Below, piece by piece: positions 1-11,824 of a stretch of 64,000 bases of DNA. The position numbers and the translations under genes are program-made. Origin of the DNA: Flabesymbios commensalis (lineage: Eukaryota > Annelida > Polychaeta > Terebellida > Flabelligeridae); NCBI GenBank assembly GCA_964017125.1, contig OZ024905.1, forward strand, positions 39,189,479-39,253,478. Direction: 5' to 3'. The notes beneath the pieces were generated by a model. It was not told the origin of the DNA. It searched no databases and was given only the letters and a program-made list of their open reading frames with translations. Within the stretch, counting starts at the first letter, position 1. Every line of letters starts with the position of its first letter.

Positions 1-117
1 AAACATTTGCAAATCGTGCTGTTTAAACACCCATTTAATTCCCAATGCCAGTGATTTAACCTGCTTATAAAACACATTAAAAACGACCATTGTCGCGCTT
101 AGCCATTAAAGGGTTAA
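1..117 (+). repeat. piggyBac-like MITE, B subfamily 2, right half cut by window edge
   Basis: Begins AAACATTTGCAAATCGTGCT as in 38985 onward and ends CATTAAAGGGTTAA. Confidence 0.65.
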
Positions 118-164
118 TTAAACAATGCAATTTGGGAGATGTTAATTTCTCATAAATAAAAACA

Positions 165-222
165 GATTTTAATTCATTTGAAGCTGGAAATCGCGTTCGC
201 AATTCCAGCTTCAAATAAACAA
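165..222. repeat. Hairpin of family G
   Basis: TTCATTTGAAGCTGGAAATC pairs with GCAATTCCAGCTTCAAAT. It matches the centre of the element at 60069-60299. Confidence 0.5.
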
Positions 223-1587
223 ACGATTCAGCATCACAAAAGTTAACCCTATGACTACCAGAACGAAGAATCTTTATTGCACATGAAAGTTGTTCGAAAT
301 GGATGAGACGTCTGTATGTGAATGTCAATAAAATCACTGATGTAAGTGAAATATATCGAGTTTGATTAAAAAAGGCAATCATTTGACATTCGAAGCTTTG
401 AATAGAGTCAGGAATTACAGTTGCAAACGATAAAAAAAACATATAGAACATCTTAGGACTTAGTGCGTTCTGATAGACAATGAGATGGGACCGCCGTGGG
501 CTGGTGGGAGGCAGTATATTAAAGGGAGCACCCGCACGGGGTGACATTACAGATGAGGAGGGCGGCTAACAGAACAGCTGATGACGTTCCCGTCAATTTA
601 GACAAAATATGGCGAGCCTTTCTGACAGTTCTATGGGACGCACTTCTCAATTTTCAAAAAGCCACCGAAGCCCATTTTGATCAATGTACATGCGTGATTT
701 CAAAGTTCGTATTTCTTTTTTTAATGGTTTATATATATCATTTAATAAAAATGAATAGACAATTAAATTAAGTTGCAAAAACAAATCAAAATAAAAATGC
801 AATTTACGAAAAGTCCTAGTGTATGCTCCATACTCGCTTCTTTCAATAATATACGCTTAGTTATATCATAACTTTACATAATTATATTATGTAAAGGTGA
901 AAGTACGTTGTAATATCACTGAAAAAAGTGAAAATATCAAGTGATTTCGGTTTAGCAAAATAATTGAAGTATAAGTCACAATGATCTGTTCTGTGATGCT
1001 CATAGCCTTTTGGGCTACTGGCTATTAGTTATAGCAAAAATTCGGAAATTTGGAAAATGAAAGATACATTCCTTCTGGTCTGGGTGTTTTAATAGATGAC
1101 ATCACACACACATATGGCACATTATTGACATGAATAATTATAGCCAAATGTAGTAGAAGTACCGGGGATACTTCGAAACTAGAAATATAGTCCAATCCTG
1201 ATCGCGACTAATTATATTCTGTGAAACGCAGTGACGTCACCGGGAACCATTCTGAATGGGAACTCAGTGAAAATGAAGTTATATAAGACACCTATACTTC
1301 ATTGTATTAGCTAGTTCGATGATAAGAATGGAGGTCAAGGCTATTGAATTTTACAGAATTGCTGCTGTATTTTCTTCAAGTCAGTTTTAAACTAAGTAAA
1401 ATACCACTTAAATTAATATAATAAATTGTGATAGACGCGAGTTAATTATGTGTAAATAATTAAATTCGGGGGGTGGGGGGGGGGGGGGGGGTGGCTGACT
1501 CTTTTTCGTAAATAAAAATATTTTGCCAACGTTATTTTCAGCTTTAAATCCATGCATATATACTCTCTGAGAACATGCCAGCACAGA

Positions 1588-1831
1588 TTTACCCTTTAAC
1601 CGCCAAATTATTCAATTTGAATTTTCACCCACTTGAAGTTGTGTTTAGCTGACGCGATCCACAACTTCAAGTGTCCGAAAATTATTCAGATTTGACAAAA
1701 TGGAGGTCAACTCTTTTCAAATCTTGCTGGTTGATGTCACATTTTATCTTTAACATGTTTAAAAGGTGGTGCTTAATGTGCTAAAAAACTTAAAACCCGA
1801 ATATATGCGGCACCGACAGTCAAAGGGTTAA
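1588..1831 (+). repeat. piggyBac-like MITE, family B
   Basis: Ends CCCTTTAACCGCC and (decayed) GACAGTCAAAGGG with TTTA/TTAA flanks. An inner hairpin ACTTGAAGTTGTG…CACAACTTCAAGT lies in the left half. TTAA target sites and CCCTTT-like ends are typical of piggyBac derivatives. Confidence 0.75.
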
Positions 1832-2106
1832 AACCCATTCTGCCTTGTAAACACTGGTAAAGCCAAAAAGACAGTTGCTTTATGGCTTTACAGAGCCGCA
1901 TAAGATGGGAGCAGGGTGACACGCGTCACAATCTCCCCTACCCCCCCCCCCCCCCTCCGGGCCACCAGAGGTGGTGATCCCGTCAGAGAATAACACACAG
2001 GGACCAGATCGGGATCAGGGAGAATCAATTAGGACGAGTTAATTAAAAGCGTTAATTATTGGCGGGAAATGTGTGAACACGTCCGTGTGGTGGCAGCACG
2101 GGACAG

Positions 2107-2175
2107 GGATTACACGGGATTACACTAGGATTACACCGGGTTACACTGGGTTACACTGGTTTACACTGGGTTATC
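2107..2175 (+). repeat. Tandem repeat of about 10-11 bp
   Basis: Six imperfect units of GGGTTACACT type. Confidence 0.8.
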
Positions 2176-2465
2176 TATCCCCAGTGATCAGACAGTTAAC
2201 CCTTCTATCCCTACAGTGCTGAAATGATAAATACATGTATTCTGAATACCATAGGTTTTTTCGTTTTGGAAGCGCTATAATTCATTAGAATACCTATTGT
2301 CAGGGTTGGCGTCTAAGTTATCAAAATAAAAGTGTTACCCACAACTTAACAGCCACAACTTCAAAAACCGTTATTTTTTAATTATACAGGTGCAACATAC
2401 GGTTATGATAATAATAGGTAACAATAACTATTAAGTAATTAATTGCAAAAATAATCGTTTGAATG

Positions 2466-2707
2466 GTAACCTTTTCAAGCCTGACTTTACCATTGTCATC
2501 TTCATCCACTACAAGCCACAACTTGTAATGAATGAAGATGATCAGAAGTGGGTGAAAAATTAAAGAAAATTACCATGTATTGGTGTATATTGTTAAACCA
2601 GTTTAATGGTAATTTTCATTCTAAAACCCTTAGTTGTAAGAAAATTAAGTCTGTTTTCAGGGATGTAAATTGATGCTTTAATGCATCGTGAGGGCTTAAA
2701 GGGTTAA
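2466..2707 (+). repeat. TTAA-type MITE, family H
   Basis: Begins CTTTTCAAGCCTGACTTTAC and ends GAGGGCTTAAAGGGTTAA. It aligns along its length with 45588-45839. Confidence 0.7.
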
Positions 2708-3164
2708 ATAGCAAAATTATGGTATATTCATGATTAGCACAGAAAGGGTTTAAATCATTGAGCACTTAAGTGATGGGGTTTGTTTTACTAAGATTTGGGC
2801 CGACGTTGATAAGTCACAATCATATTAGTCTATATAATAAATCCATTTGATCTGAAAATATTTCCCTCAAGATATTTTTAATTTTAAACGCTGGTCTGAA
2901 GCTGCAAACTGTGTAATATTGCCGCTTCCAATAAATTTTATATTGGGGTTTCTTAGTGCGATACCCAGAAAGCTTTAAATTGATTTAGAATTATAAATAT
3001 TTATATAATTTAGGTGACCAGGTAACAGCTTAACTAATTATAGAAAATGTTTTTTTTCACTTTGAATTAAGTGATCGAAAATTGTGATTTGCAAATTAAT
3101 TATTCCATGTAGCCTATGCAATAGCAATCTACTACGTGTAATATCGTTTAACAGCTATACATTT

Positions 3165-3265
3165 CCCAGCAAACACGATACATCAATCAATCAATGCTGG
3201 GCCTATGCTGGTTCAACGTCGGCGACGCTGGCCCAACATTTACCCAGCAGCGGGCCATTGCTGGG
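3165..3265. repeat. Foldback element, family A
   Basis: Ends CCCAGCAAACACG and TTGCTGGG. Core TCGGCGACGCTGGCCCAAC. About 100 bp. Confidence 0.7.
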
Positions 3266-3415
3266 AAATTACTTGACCAATATTTTTTAAATATAATGAG
3301 CCCACTTGACTTTTTCCTGGCTGTGCCCGTGCCAGTGGAGTAGGTGTAGTGTGACCACAGCTGGTGACGGTCAAATGGTGACACTCCCATGACAGAACAT
3401 CTGTGGTCCTCACAG

Positions 3416-3434
3416 CCCCCCCCCCCCCCCCCCC
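3416..3434. repeat. C homopolymer, 19 bp
   Basis: Nineteen consecutive C. Similar G or C tracts occur at about 1468-1491, 1939, 10656, 13466, 22259-22274, 25351, 26201, 33659, 41190, 43266, 49382, 54204 and 57239. Confidence 0.9.
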
Positions 3435-3480
3435 TGTCGTGACGTCCTGACGTGGTGTCCGTATCAGAGTACGGCGCCGT

Positions 3481-3545
3481 GTACAGGCAAACAGTGGTAT
3501 CTGCTGACTTGTCAAGTGCACAGTTACTGCTGTTTGTCTCAATAC
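3481..3545. repeat. Foldback element, family E
   Basis: GGCAAACAGTGGTATCTGCT pairs with CACAGTTACTGCTGTTTGTC. Decayed copy. Confidence 0.5.
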
Positions 3546-3688
3546 GCGCTATGATCCTTGACAAAATGACACACTATACAATGCTGGTACAATACATAGC
3601 CATCATCTCAGGCATTGGCCCAGCATTGTAACATAACCCTGGTATGATATCAAACTCTGATCTCTTCAATGATATCTGACGATTTGGC

Positions 3689-3755
3689 ACACAGTGTTGG
3701 TTTAACGCCGGGCCAGCGTCTATGACGCTGGCCCAGCGTTAGACCAGCACTGTGT
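3689..3755. repeat. Foldback element, family A (core)
   Basis: ACACAGTGTTGGTTTAACGC pairs with GCGTTAGACCAGCACTGTGT around GCGTCTATGACGC. Confidence 0.72.
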
Positions 3756-4439
3756 AAGATATCTTAAGAAGGTGTCCCTAACCTTCTGAACTTCATGAAC
3801 TCTCTAATTAATCACAGACTCTAGTTACAAAAGACAGGCATCAGTTCACTGTCTGCTTTATTACCATATTAATGTTAACCCTTTCAGACCTAGGTGATCA
3901 CGTATTTACGGGGTAAATCCGTATCTGCTTGCACGTCCTATGTTTTTTTCTGTCATATTACAAAATGCATAGTGTATGCTTACAAAAGAAAATGATTCAT
4001 TACTTTGATGCCAATATATAGTATGTCAGGAGTTCATCAGTAGCCTGCATGATGGCGATCAAAATTGATCCTAATGCAGGTCTCCTGAACCGCACATTAT
4101 TATATTATAATGTATTCTTGTCATCTTATTTGGTTACATATGTATTTTTGTTTTTGGTGTGTGACAAAAAGATTGTTCTGAGTCTGAGTCATAAAAAACC
4201 CAAGATCTACTCTCTGTCCATTTGAAAAGTTAAGATCAGTCTTTAGTTTTCAAATGGAATTGAGAGATAGTTACACCTTGAAGCGCTCAAATACTTTCGT
4301 ATAAACCATAAAGACCAAGGGTTTTTTTAAATTTCAAATCAGCATAAATGTCTTAGTCGGTTCTTACTAATTCATTTGAATACCTATGTTATGGGTCTGC
4401 GGTCATTATAAATATGTTTACTCTAAAGTTCGATGATCG

Positions 4440-4516
4440 ATTTTAGACGTCAGAATCTGACGTCTACAGAGGTCAGATTCTGACGTCTAAAGGCGATCCC
4501 CGCGCTGTGAGGGTTA
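4440..4516 (+). repeat. TTAA-type MITE, family C fragment
   Basis: Palindromic core AGACGTCAGAATCTGACGTC with right end CCCCGCGCTGTGAGGGTTA. The left end is decayed. Confidence 0.6.
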
Positions 4517-4880
4517 GGTATCAGGACCATCTTAAGGATTTTAGTGGGATCGACGTACGTCACACTTCACTCACCCCTTAAACTAATACTTTGTTTGACA
4601 AAAAATGGGTTTATTTGTGTTATATATAATGGGTGTTCACACATGCAGTATACTATAATGAACTTGTACGGCTGAGTTATAATGACAGCTTAAATGAATG
4701 TCATACTGATATCCGGTTCTCGTTCCAATCATTCCTGACTTGATTTTACAGGTCTCTACCAATGACCTTTGGGCCGATCAGATTATATCTTGAGTGTGAT
4801 ATACGTCACTTGATCTTGTCAACGGGACACTGTTTCGGGATCAGTTTCGGTTTTACTTCCAGGCTTCTCAGAAAACACAA

Positions 4881-4950
4881 AATGCCAGCCCAATGATGTG
4901 TTAAGGTTGACCCAACGTCGAAGACGTTGGGCCAACATTAACACATCATT
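4881..4950. repeat. Foldback element, family A (core)
   Basis: CCAATGATGTGTTAAGGTTG pairs with CAACATTAACACATCATTGG around ACGTCGAAGACGT. Confidence 0.75.
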
Positions 4951-5079
4951 GGTTTATCATCCCGTTGTTGCAGGTTTTTTTGTCACCGTATTTTGAGGCT
5001 CATTCTCAATACATTAGACAGACACGCCAACAGAGGCCTACCGTTATAATCTTTATTTTGGCTTTGTGTGAGGAGCACG

Positions 5080-5372
5080 CAGCGCGCATCTTCCCCCGCA
5101 AGGCTGGCTACTCCTGAGGTCGCAGACGGCCTCGCTGTGTCAAGACTTGCTGCAGCGAAGATGGCAGCGCGGGGCCCTGCGCGAAATTAACATCGATACA
5201 CTGGTCTCAATCTTAACTAGACGAGGCCGCCGTGATCGCCTAATCACATTGAGAAGGGAGAAACAATGGTGTTTTTCTGAAAACCCCACATGGGAACAAC
5301 GGGGCTCGAACCCGGGACGCATGTATGATTGGCAAGGCAGTCAGACGCTCTTCCCAAGCGCCAGGTCCCCTT
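5080..5372 (-). repeat. tRNA-derived SINE
   Basis: On the minus strand a tRNA-like head carries an A-box-like TGGCGCTTGGGAAGAGCG (complement of 5346-5363) and a B box GGTTCGAGCCC (complement of 5302-5312), about 50 bases apart as in RNA polymerase III promoters. The stem CGGGGCTCGAACCCGGG context is T-arm-like, but the rest does not fold as a good tRNA. A GC-richer unrelated body runs to about 5080. The 3' end is not certain. Confidence 0.6.
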
Positions 5373-6278
5373 CTCCACTGATTAAAAGACCTGTAGGGGC
5401 CTACCGGTCTAATTATGTCTGTATAAAGCTACTAAATGAGCTCCACAAATGAGTTTTGTTGAGATAACGACACCTTTTGTCAGTCAAAGGCAAAAAATAT
5501 ATTTTAAAATAAAAATAATATATCGTCAATATATGGTCAAGAAAGCATCTGTCACAAACCAACATGTTCACAGAGATATAAATCCATTTATTATTTATTT
5601 ATTTATTAACACTTTCTCTCTGTTTTGACATTATTCATAGCTCGAGATAAAATAAATAGAGAAGCCCTGAATTATTCCTAGTTATCCATCTGTTTATCTA
5701 CCAGAATGTATTATATCAATGTGATGGGGTGGGTATTCAATTACTATTGTCTGTGTTATATGATGTATATATCGCTTCCACATAAAAACTAATTGTATTA
5801 TAAGGTGGCCAGCATTTCATCATAGACATGATAAAATAACATTACAACACTACAAAACCATGCAGGCTTTTTCTGCGTTTTATCGGCATTACTTACGGAA
5901 TGTTATCTTTTTAATATCGTCAGAAAAATAACATAGTTGTTATTGCTTGAATCTTTTGTTTTAAACTGTTAGGTTCTGTTTTTAAATAATATAGTTTAAA
6001 TTGCTTTTGCTTGAGTCTTCTGTTTGAACTGGTATATTTATTTGTGTGAAATGTTATTGTTGTATGTGTAAGGACTGCTCATGGCGGTGTAGCCCTATGC
6101 TATACTTGAAAGGACATGTGGTCATGCAAAAACATCAAAACATAAAGTAACGGAGTTTGTAAAAAAATGAAATAGAATAGGAATAGATTGTGGGTGATAT
6201 ATTTTATTATTCTTTATTAGTTCAGTTAACTGAAGCTCAGATCTTGATGGGTAGACGACGAGTCAGTCACAGCTAAAC

Positions 6279-6383
6279 CCCCAGTGGACATGCTACGCTG
6301 GCCCAATGATGGCTCAATGGTGTATCAACGTCCACAACGTTCACCCATCATTGAACCAGCACTGGGTGACGTGTTTTTCTGGG
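6279..6383. repeat. Foldback element, family A
   Basis: Imperfect hairpin with CCCAATGATGGCTCAATGGT and ACCCATCATTGAACCAGCAC. Core ACGTCCACAACGT. Confidence 0.6.
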
Positions 6384-6842
6384 AGGAGACTAGATAAGAC
6401 AGACAGAATGTACAGACCATTCACAAATCATCAACAAATGCACATGTACACTAAGTACAGCAACAATACATACAGTGTCAACTATACAACTCCATTAGCA
6501 ACCAGCGAATACACATAGTAACCCGAAACACCTTAATTAATTTTATTGAAATTAGGTTGACAGAGCTCATTGTTAAGTTAAGGGGGTGAACTTTTTTTCT
6601 TATCAAATAAATCAGCCTATTCCTCCTGTCACACAGAGACATGAAACAGCCCTGCATAGCCGAAAGACTCTTTTGGCAGGGCTGTTTCACTTCAACTGGG
6701 GGTCTCGTGTCCCTGCGTAGTGGCATAGCAAAAATGTGCATCAATGTGCACCAATCAAGACCACGCGCGGCAATTTCTTCCGTAAAACGTTTTAATAACA
6801 ACGAGTAATCTGTGTATGGTTTTGGTTATAAAATAGGGAAGT

Positions 6843-7088
6843 TTAACCCTTTAACCGCCAGGTTATTTAATTTTAAGTTTCACTCACTTGAAGTTGTGTT
6901 TCGCTGACGAGATCCACAACTTCAAGTGCAAGAAAATTAGTCAGATTTGACAAAATGAAGGTTACATATTTTCATATCTTGCTGATTGAGGTGACGTTTT
7001 TTCCTTAACATGTTTAAAAGGTAGTACTTTTAAAAAAAAAAACAATTGCAAAATCGAATATGGTCGGCACCGGCGGTTAAAGGGTTTA
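6843..7088 (+). repeat. piggyBac-like MITE, family B
   Basis: Near full-length copy with CCCTTTAACCGCC left end, CGGCGGTTAAAGGG right end, and the inner ACTTGAAGTTGTG hairpin. Confidence 0.78.
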
Positions 7089-7447
7089 TGTCTTGTGGAT
7101 GTGATTTAGAGGGTATAAGAAGTGTTTCTCGGGTTATGATGTGTATTCATTTAAATATAAGAATCGTTAAAGGGAAAAACCACAATCACACACATATAAA
7201 ACACTGTGGTATTTTCTCTAAAAAGGTAACCATTACCATACTATGGTTTCCAATGGAGTGAATAATTGAACCGATTCCACCGAGTTGGACTCAAGGGGTG
7301 GCTATCGCGACCCTTTGATTCCCAGACGGCTTATGTTATAATCATAATTGGAGATGTATATACACATATATTTTGACCGTTAAATAGAATGAAATGATAA
7401 TGAACAAGAGACACATAGAATGAACAATAACAGTCAAATGAAGATGG

Positions 7448-7494
7448 TGATAATAATAATAATATTATTAATAATAATAATGAGAATAATAATA
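7448..7494. repeat. (TAA)n-type microsatellite
   Basis: TAA and ATT units with an internal palindromic switch (AATAATATTATTAATAATAA). Confidence 0.8.
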
Positions 7495-8615
7495 CACTAA
7501 CAAAGAATTGATAGGTGGTAAAAAATATTAATTATCAAGATGTCAAGAACAAATACTTGATGAAAATAATATTTATAGGTAAAATGTCATGTTGACGGCA
7601 AATAATTAGTTAAGGACAAGGGGAACAATTACATGCAGAAACTGAGCTTTGATGAGATTTAGAATGAACCCAAAATATTTAAGTTATCACCATGCTGTGA
7701 TAACGCTACAAACGTTATCACAACATTGTCACAATATTGAGCTGGAGAATTAAACAAAATAAGTTATAATAAAAACTCAAGATCGGCTTGTACTTTCAAA
7801 TATTCTAGCAGGTAGTGATAATAGTCGCTTGGGTTAGGTTATATATTTAATTATACAGTTTTAAGGTGTAGTTAGAAACCCCGGCGGAATCTGTGAAAAA
7901 ATAAAATACAATTTTAATTAAGTCAACCAATCTAACTCGGCTCACTAGATGTTATCTCGATGAAACAAACAGAAATTACGAATAACGGTTGTTTTTAAAT
8001 ATGCGACATCTTTCTACAAAACTTTAAAAAACCGAAGAATTAAAATCACAAAAGCGCAATCAAATGAGATGAATACCAATAAATGAAAAACAAAGATGCT
8101 TTTAATTTCCTTGAAATGTAATTTGTAATTGAGAATATTGAATTTATATACTTAAGATCGGAATAATCATTTAATTTTATGTGGAATTTAAAATATTTTT
8201 ACTTTATACAGCATGCAAAATGGCGAGGTTATATCGTGTTATTTCTGAAGAATGTTTAAGTGTTGGTCTGCATGTTGTAGAAATAGATAGCTTAATCAGA
8301 GATGCTTTATGTATAGAGTCACTACAGTTAATCTATAGGCTACGCTGCACAGAGGAACTAAAAACTTATTTCGATTACACCGAAACTTCGAACGGCAATT
8401 AAATCGGTCTCGTGATCGGAAGCCAATCGGAGATTTTCAATATAACGTATATAATCATTTTCAAAATCGGGACTGACCTCGAACCTCCTTAATATTAGTA
8501 TGTTATAGCTAACTGAAGATGACGAGGTAGATGTTGAAGTAGCATTAGAATAACTGAGACCTATCTGATAATGGTTTACGAGCTATTTATACCCGTGACC
8601 ATTGTCCATGTCGCG

Positions 8616-8683
8616 CTCTAGCACCCAAAGTGTCGTATATACCACTCATTTAAGTGGCACATACGACAGTTTGAGTGCTAGAG
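8616..8683. repeat. Foldback element, family F
   Basis: A 68-bp hairpin with arms CTCTAGCACCCAAAGTGTCG and CGACAGTTTGAGTGCTAGAG and centre CCACTCATTTAAGTGG. Confidence 0.8.
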
Positions 8684-9047
8684 CATACAGGAAAGATTAC
8701 AAATAAATAAACATCTTTGATTTGGTTCATATACACCTTACACTGCTTTATTTATTTTATTCAACAACATATATAGATGAAGACATATTATACAAGTATT
8801 AGAGATGAGATGCTGTTTGTAGACCTGGCCACCAGAATGCTTTACTAGGTTGATGTGAGGAGTTCATGCTTCTCAACATAGAGTTTACTGCAGCATCACG
8901 ATCACATACATGTATACCGAGTAGCCCTACATAGTCATCACTGTCAACATTAAATGACCCACAAAAATACTAGAAGGTATTTTAGCGACCCTTCTAGTTT
9001 GACCAATCTCTGTTGTGTCATTATTTTTCCAGATCTCTCCCCTCCCT

Positions 9048-9163
9048 GGGCCTATATTCTCGTACAAGTTACGATATATCGTAGGCTTCTGATTGGTCGA
9101 GATGGCCATCTCGACCAATCCGAAGCCTACGATATATCGTAACTTGTACGAGAATACGGACCC
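9048..9163. repeat. Foldback element, family D
   Basis: Near-perfect 116-bp palindrome. The arms contain TTCTCGTACAAGTTACGATA and the centre is GAGATGGCCATCTC. It differs from 42248-42363 at only a few places. Confidence 0.85.
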
Positions 9164-9855
9164 TGATAAAAACACACAGGGATCAACCAAGCCAGTCAGA
9201 CAATCATCAACTCTCAGAAGATGAGACTATTTAACTTCTTTTGCAACAGTTTGTTGACACATAGCCTGGCTGGCACATGAATGTGTGTGAAGAGATCACT
9301 ACTGGATGGACAATCTACCGTGTCCTCTGTCCAAGGCTAATAGCCGGCTCTGGTGGTTTGGTAAGATATACTCAAATTGTCATTATCTGCAGATCTAGGC
9401 CAATCAGCATGTGGTGCATATACTTGATGTAGATATTCAATATGTTTTGATCGCCAATGATGCAGGTTCATCAAATATTGCATTCACAAAAAGTTTTATT
9501 GTTATAACCACTGTCTGTACAACCTTAGAAGCAGTGTACACTGCAGCGGGCACGGTGGGAATGACGGGAAATGGCAAGTGTATATTGTGGAAATTCAGAT
9601 GAAGACCTGTTCCAGTGACACCAACGTTCACGTTCTCGCCTTGTTCTTATTATCGCATAGCAGTCCCAAGAATTAAAGACGGACAATTGATAACTACCAG
9701 ATGAAGTCACTGTCGAGTACCTCACGTGTCTATTATCATTGACAACTTGTTCCAGTGAAACTGAAGTCATCGACCTTCACCATCACCAATAAGTTCATGA
9801 AAAGATGAAATAAGACTTTCTCCTAAATCTTCAACCTTTAGTTTCACAAACAGTT

Positions 9856-10114
9856 GTAGATTTATTCTTGCATCTTCGACATTTAGGTTCATGCACCGAT
9901 TGCCGTTCTGTGCACATCTTTGCCTTTGCCAATGAGTTCCAAGCAAGTCGTGAACCATGTATTGGAGTGAGAGCGAGGGTGACGGCACAACGAGGACACC
10001 TGGTGAAGAGTAGTGTATCTACACGGAATAGTTCACATTTACTCTCGGTCTCGTCCACATCTTCACATAGATCATGGACCATGGTGCTCTAGAGCTGAAT
10101 CACCGAGGTGGACG
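9856..10114 (-). other. Lmx1: Probable Lmx1 3' UTR
   Basis: The sequence downstream of the TGA is free of the repeat families that crowd the neighbourhood. It reaches an AATAAA (minus strand) at 9866-9861, followed within about 20 bases by a GT-rich stretch (TGTTTGTG), the usual polyadenylation arrangement. A second AATAAA occurs near 9500, so the UTR may be longer. The extent is inferred. Confidence 0.4.
9861..9866 (-). terminator. Candidate polyadenylation signal AATAAA
   Basis: Exact AATAAA on the minus strand about 250 bases after the Lmx1 stop codon, with a GT-rich element just downstream. It is chosen over the other AATAAA near 9500 because it comes first and has the GT-rich partner. 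Confidence 0.35.
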
Positions 10115-10308
10115 TCAATCCGTGCTGAAGTATGAGTTCTGCATGGAGTATAGTTTGTCTATAGGATTGATCATGGACTCGTGAGGAGGAGGAGGCCCAC
10201 CGGGACCCGTCTGGCTCAGCAGCATCTCATCCATACAGCTATCCAGGTTACTCTCCAGCCCGATACTACTACTACTCTCATACATAGTCTCGTTGGATCC
10301 ATACACAC
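10115..10308 (-). CDS. Lmx1: Lmx1 last coding exon (C-terminus and stop)
   Basis: Terminal coding exon of an Lmx1-type LIM-homeodomain transcription factor, a nuclear DNA-binding regulator that in animals patterns neurons and, in vertebrates, limbs. The acceptor is TTTTAG at 10310-10309. The first two bases complete a Gly codon begun in the previous exon, and 63 codons follow to a TGA at 10115-10117. The peptide has a serine run (YESSSSIGLES), a proline stretch (GGPPPPHES) and ends NPIDKLYSMQNSYFSTD. Vertebrate LMX1A/B end with an almost identical NPIDRLYSMQNSYF tail, and this is the strongest single identifier of the family. The middle of the exon is not conserved in a way I can judge. The frame agrees with the upstream exon, so this is very likely a live gene. 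Confidence 0.93.
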
Positions 10309-10925
10309 CTAAAACATAAAAAAAGAACATGTAGAGTGCCATATTATCAAAAAATCTACTAGTACAAAATTGTTTATGCTCTCAAATTTAAAATAAGCTC
10401 ACGTAATATTAGGCCCTAATGGCTTAATGTTGAGCCAAGCAGCATTAAACTGTAATATGAAATGGGTAGCGTTTTGCTAGAGTGGTCATTAAAGAAAAGT
10501 TATTTAATTAGAATAAACTAACAATTCGACCTGATTCATTTCTGATTTTCATTTCGAAAACTGTTCCTTCGAAATGCAAAATCTGCATCGTTAATTTCAC
10601 GGATATTTCCTTCTTTTCACCGCGCCCCTGGGGTAATAAAGTACCCTATGTATCGGGGGGGGGGCAGGGGTAGGGTACAGGGTGGTGGGGTCAGGGGGTC
10701 TGGTGACGATGTGCTCACCCCCATATCTTGACAGTTTGACAACACTGTCGTCATCAGCACGATCATACACCCCACTTATATGTTATCGCGCGCCACTTGT
10801 TCTACGACAGGCGCCCACGCAGTCATGGGGCGACTGTGGAAAGTTTAACAGCAATATTCACGTATTATAGACCCTACCCATTCTTTGACAGGTGAATAAA
10901 TTGTGTTTATGTTTGAGTAATCCTA

Positions 10926-11040
10926 GCTCCACGCGAGCGGTGCTGGGAATTACCTCGCCGTCACTCACTCTCCCCATGAGTGCCTGGTGAGATTGAGTGA
11001 CGACGAGTGAATTCTGAGAGTGCACAGCTCGCGTAAGAGT
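10926..11040. repeat. Imperfect long foldback
   Basis: ACGCGAGC…GAATTACCTCGCCGTCACTC faces GAGTGACGACGAGTGAATTC…GCTCGCGT. Arms are about 50 bp. Confidence 0.65.
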
Positions 11041-11073
11041 CACTCTAAATGAGAACCTGGAGCTAAAATGGGT

Positions 11074-11101
11074 GATCGCGCGCTGCCGCTATCGCGCGAT
11101 C
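11074..11101. repeat. GC-rich hairpin
   Basis: GATCGCGCG and CGCGCGATC, perfect 9-bp arms with a 10-base loop, 33 bases beyond the larger foldback. Confidence 0.6.
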
Positions 11102-11609
11102 TGTTCGCCACGCCTTCGTGCACTCATTATGCCTATTTGACAGATTAGCGGCTCGTCTCAATGCCCGCTGAGAACAAGCGGTTATGACAGCAAGCCGTGT
11201 CCACGATGTCGATCTGAGGGACCTAAATCTCGCATTCATAATTGTCCATCAGATAAGTGTCTCGCCAAACCTGCTGTCAGTCATTGAGATCCCCCGTGAT
11301 GATACGACGTCAACTTGTCATCACGTCATACGCTACAACTCACCACTAGAATAAAAATACTACCCCAGCATAGTTTACAATGCATATACAACACATTGTT
11401 TTGTAAACGATTTACATTCACTATCGACTGAAATATTGTATTGGAAAGAAAACTATAGGGGTTTTCAGTTTGTGGTGGGTTTTTTCTCGCAGAGGTTTAT
11501 TTTCTTTCAAAATCCTGTTCACGTAGCTGAATAGGCCTACTATATTATGAGATCATTTTTAGTAAAATATTAAATACTATTGTCGTGTTTTTTTCAGACT
11601 TTGAGATCA

Positions 11610-11717
11610 GCGGCCGTATTTTCGTACAATAGCGTAGGCTTCTGGTTGGTCGAGATGGCCATCTGGACCAACCAGAAGCCTACGATATATCGTAACTTGT
11701 ACGAGAATATGGAGCCA
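11610..11717. repeat. Foldback element, family D
   Basis: The same palindrome, but with TTCTGGTTGG paired to CCAACCAGAA where other copies have TTCTGATTGG and CCAATCAGAA. Confidence 0.82.
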
Positions 11718-11824
11718 GGTCCTATAGGCGTTGCGTGATATGTTTCCTCCTATCTATCCGGTCGTCTCGCGTCCCATCTTGTTATACTTTATTGAATGGT
11801 ATATTTTCTAGTACCATAACTCAC

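Larger units (their letters stand above)
1..9855. other. Region 3' of Lmx1, no gene recognised
   Basis: Only short open frames without coding character are seen. The stretch holds piggyBac-like MITEs, A-, E- and F-family foldbacks, the SINE near 5300, G and C homopolymers, a (TAA)n-type microsatellite and AT-rich sequence such as 7300-8600 in which I see no feature except the repeats listed separately. Confidence 0.6.
10309..11824 (-). other. Lmx1: Lmx1 intron (last)
   Basis: A 1516-bp intron. It contains a G-rich tract near 10656, a GC-rich block with foldback structure (10926-11101) and a D-family element (11610-11717). No coding signal. Confidence 0.8.

Noticed and set aside
2107-2175. 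Possible telomere-like TTACAC repeats
   Set aside because: The 10-11 bp unit GGGTTACACT is imperfect and only six copies long. It does not match TTAGGG or another telomere repeat.
3187-3564. Open frames of 100-125 codons on the minus strand
   Set aside because: They run through a family A foldback, a poly-C tract and a family E hairpin. Overlapping frames and glycine runs show they are by-products of repeats.
9831-10082. Minus-strand frame with several Cys pairs downstream of the Lmx1 stop
   Set aside because: It lies in the probable 3' UTR. Cysteine spacing does not fit a zinc finger or LIM domain.
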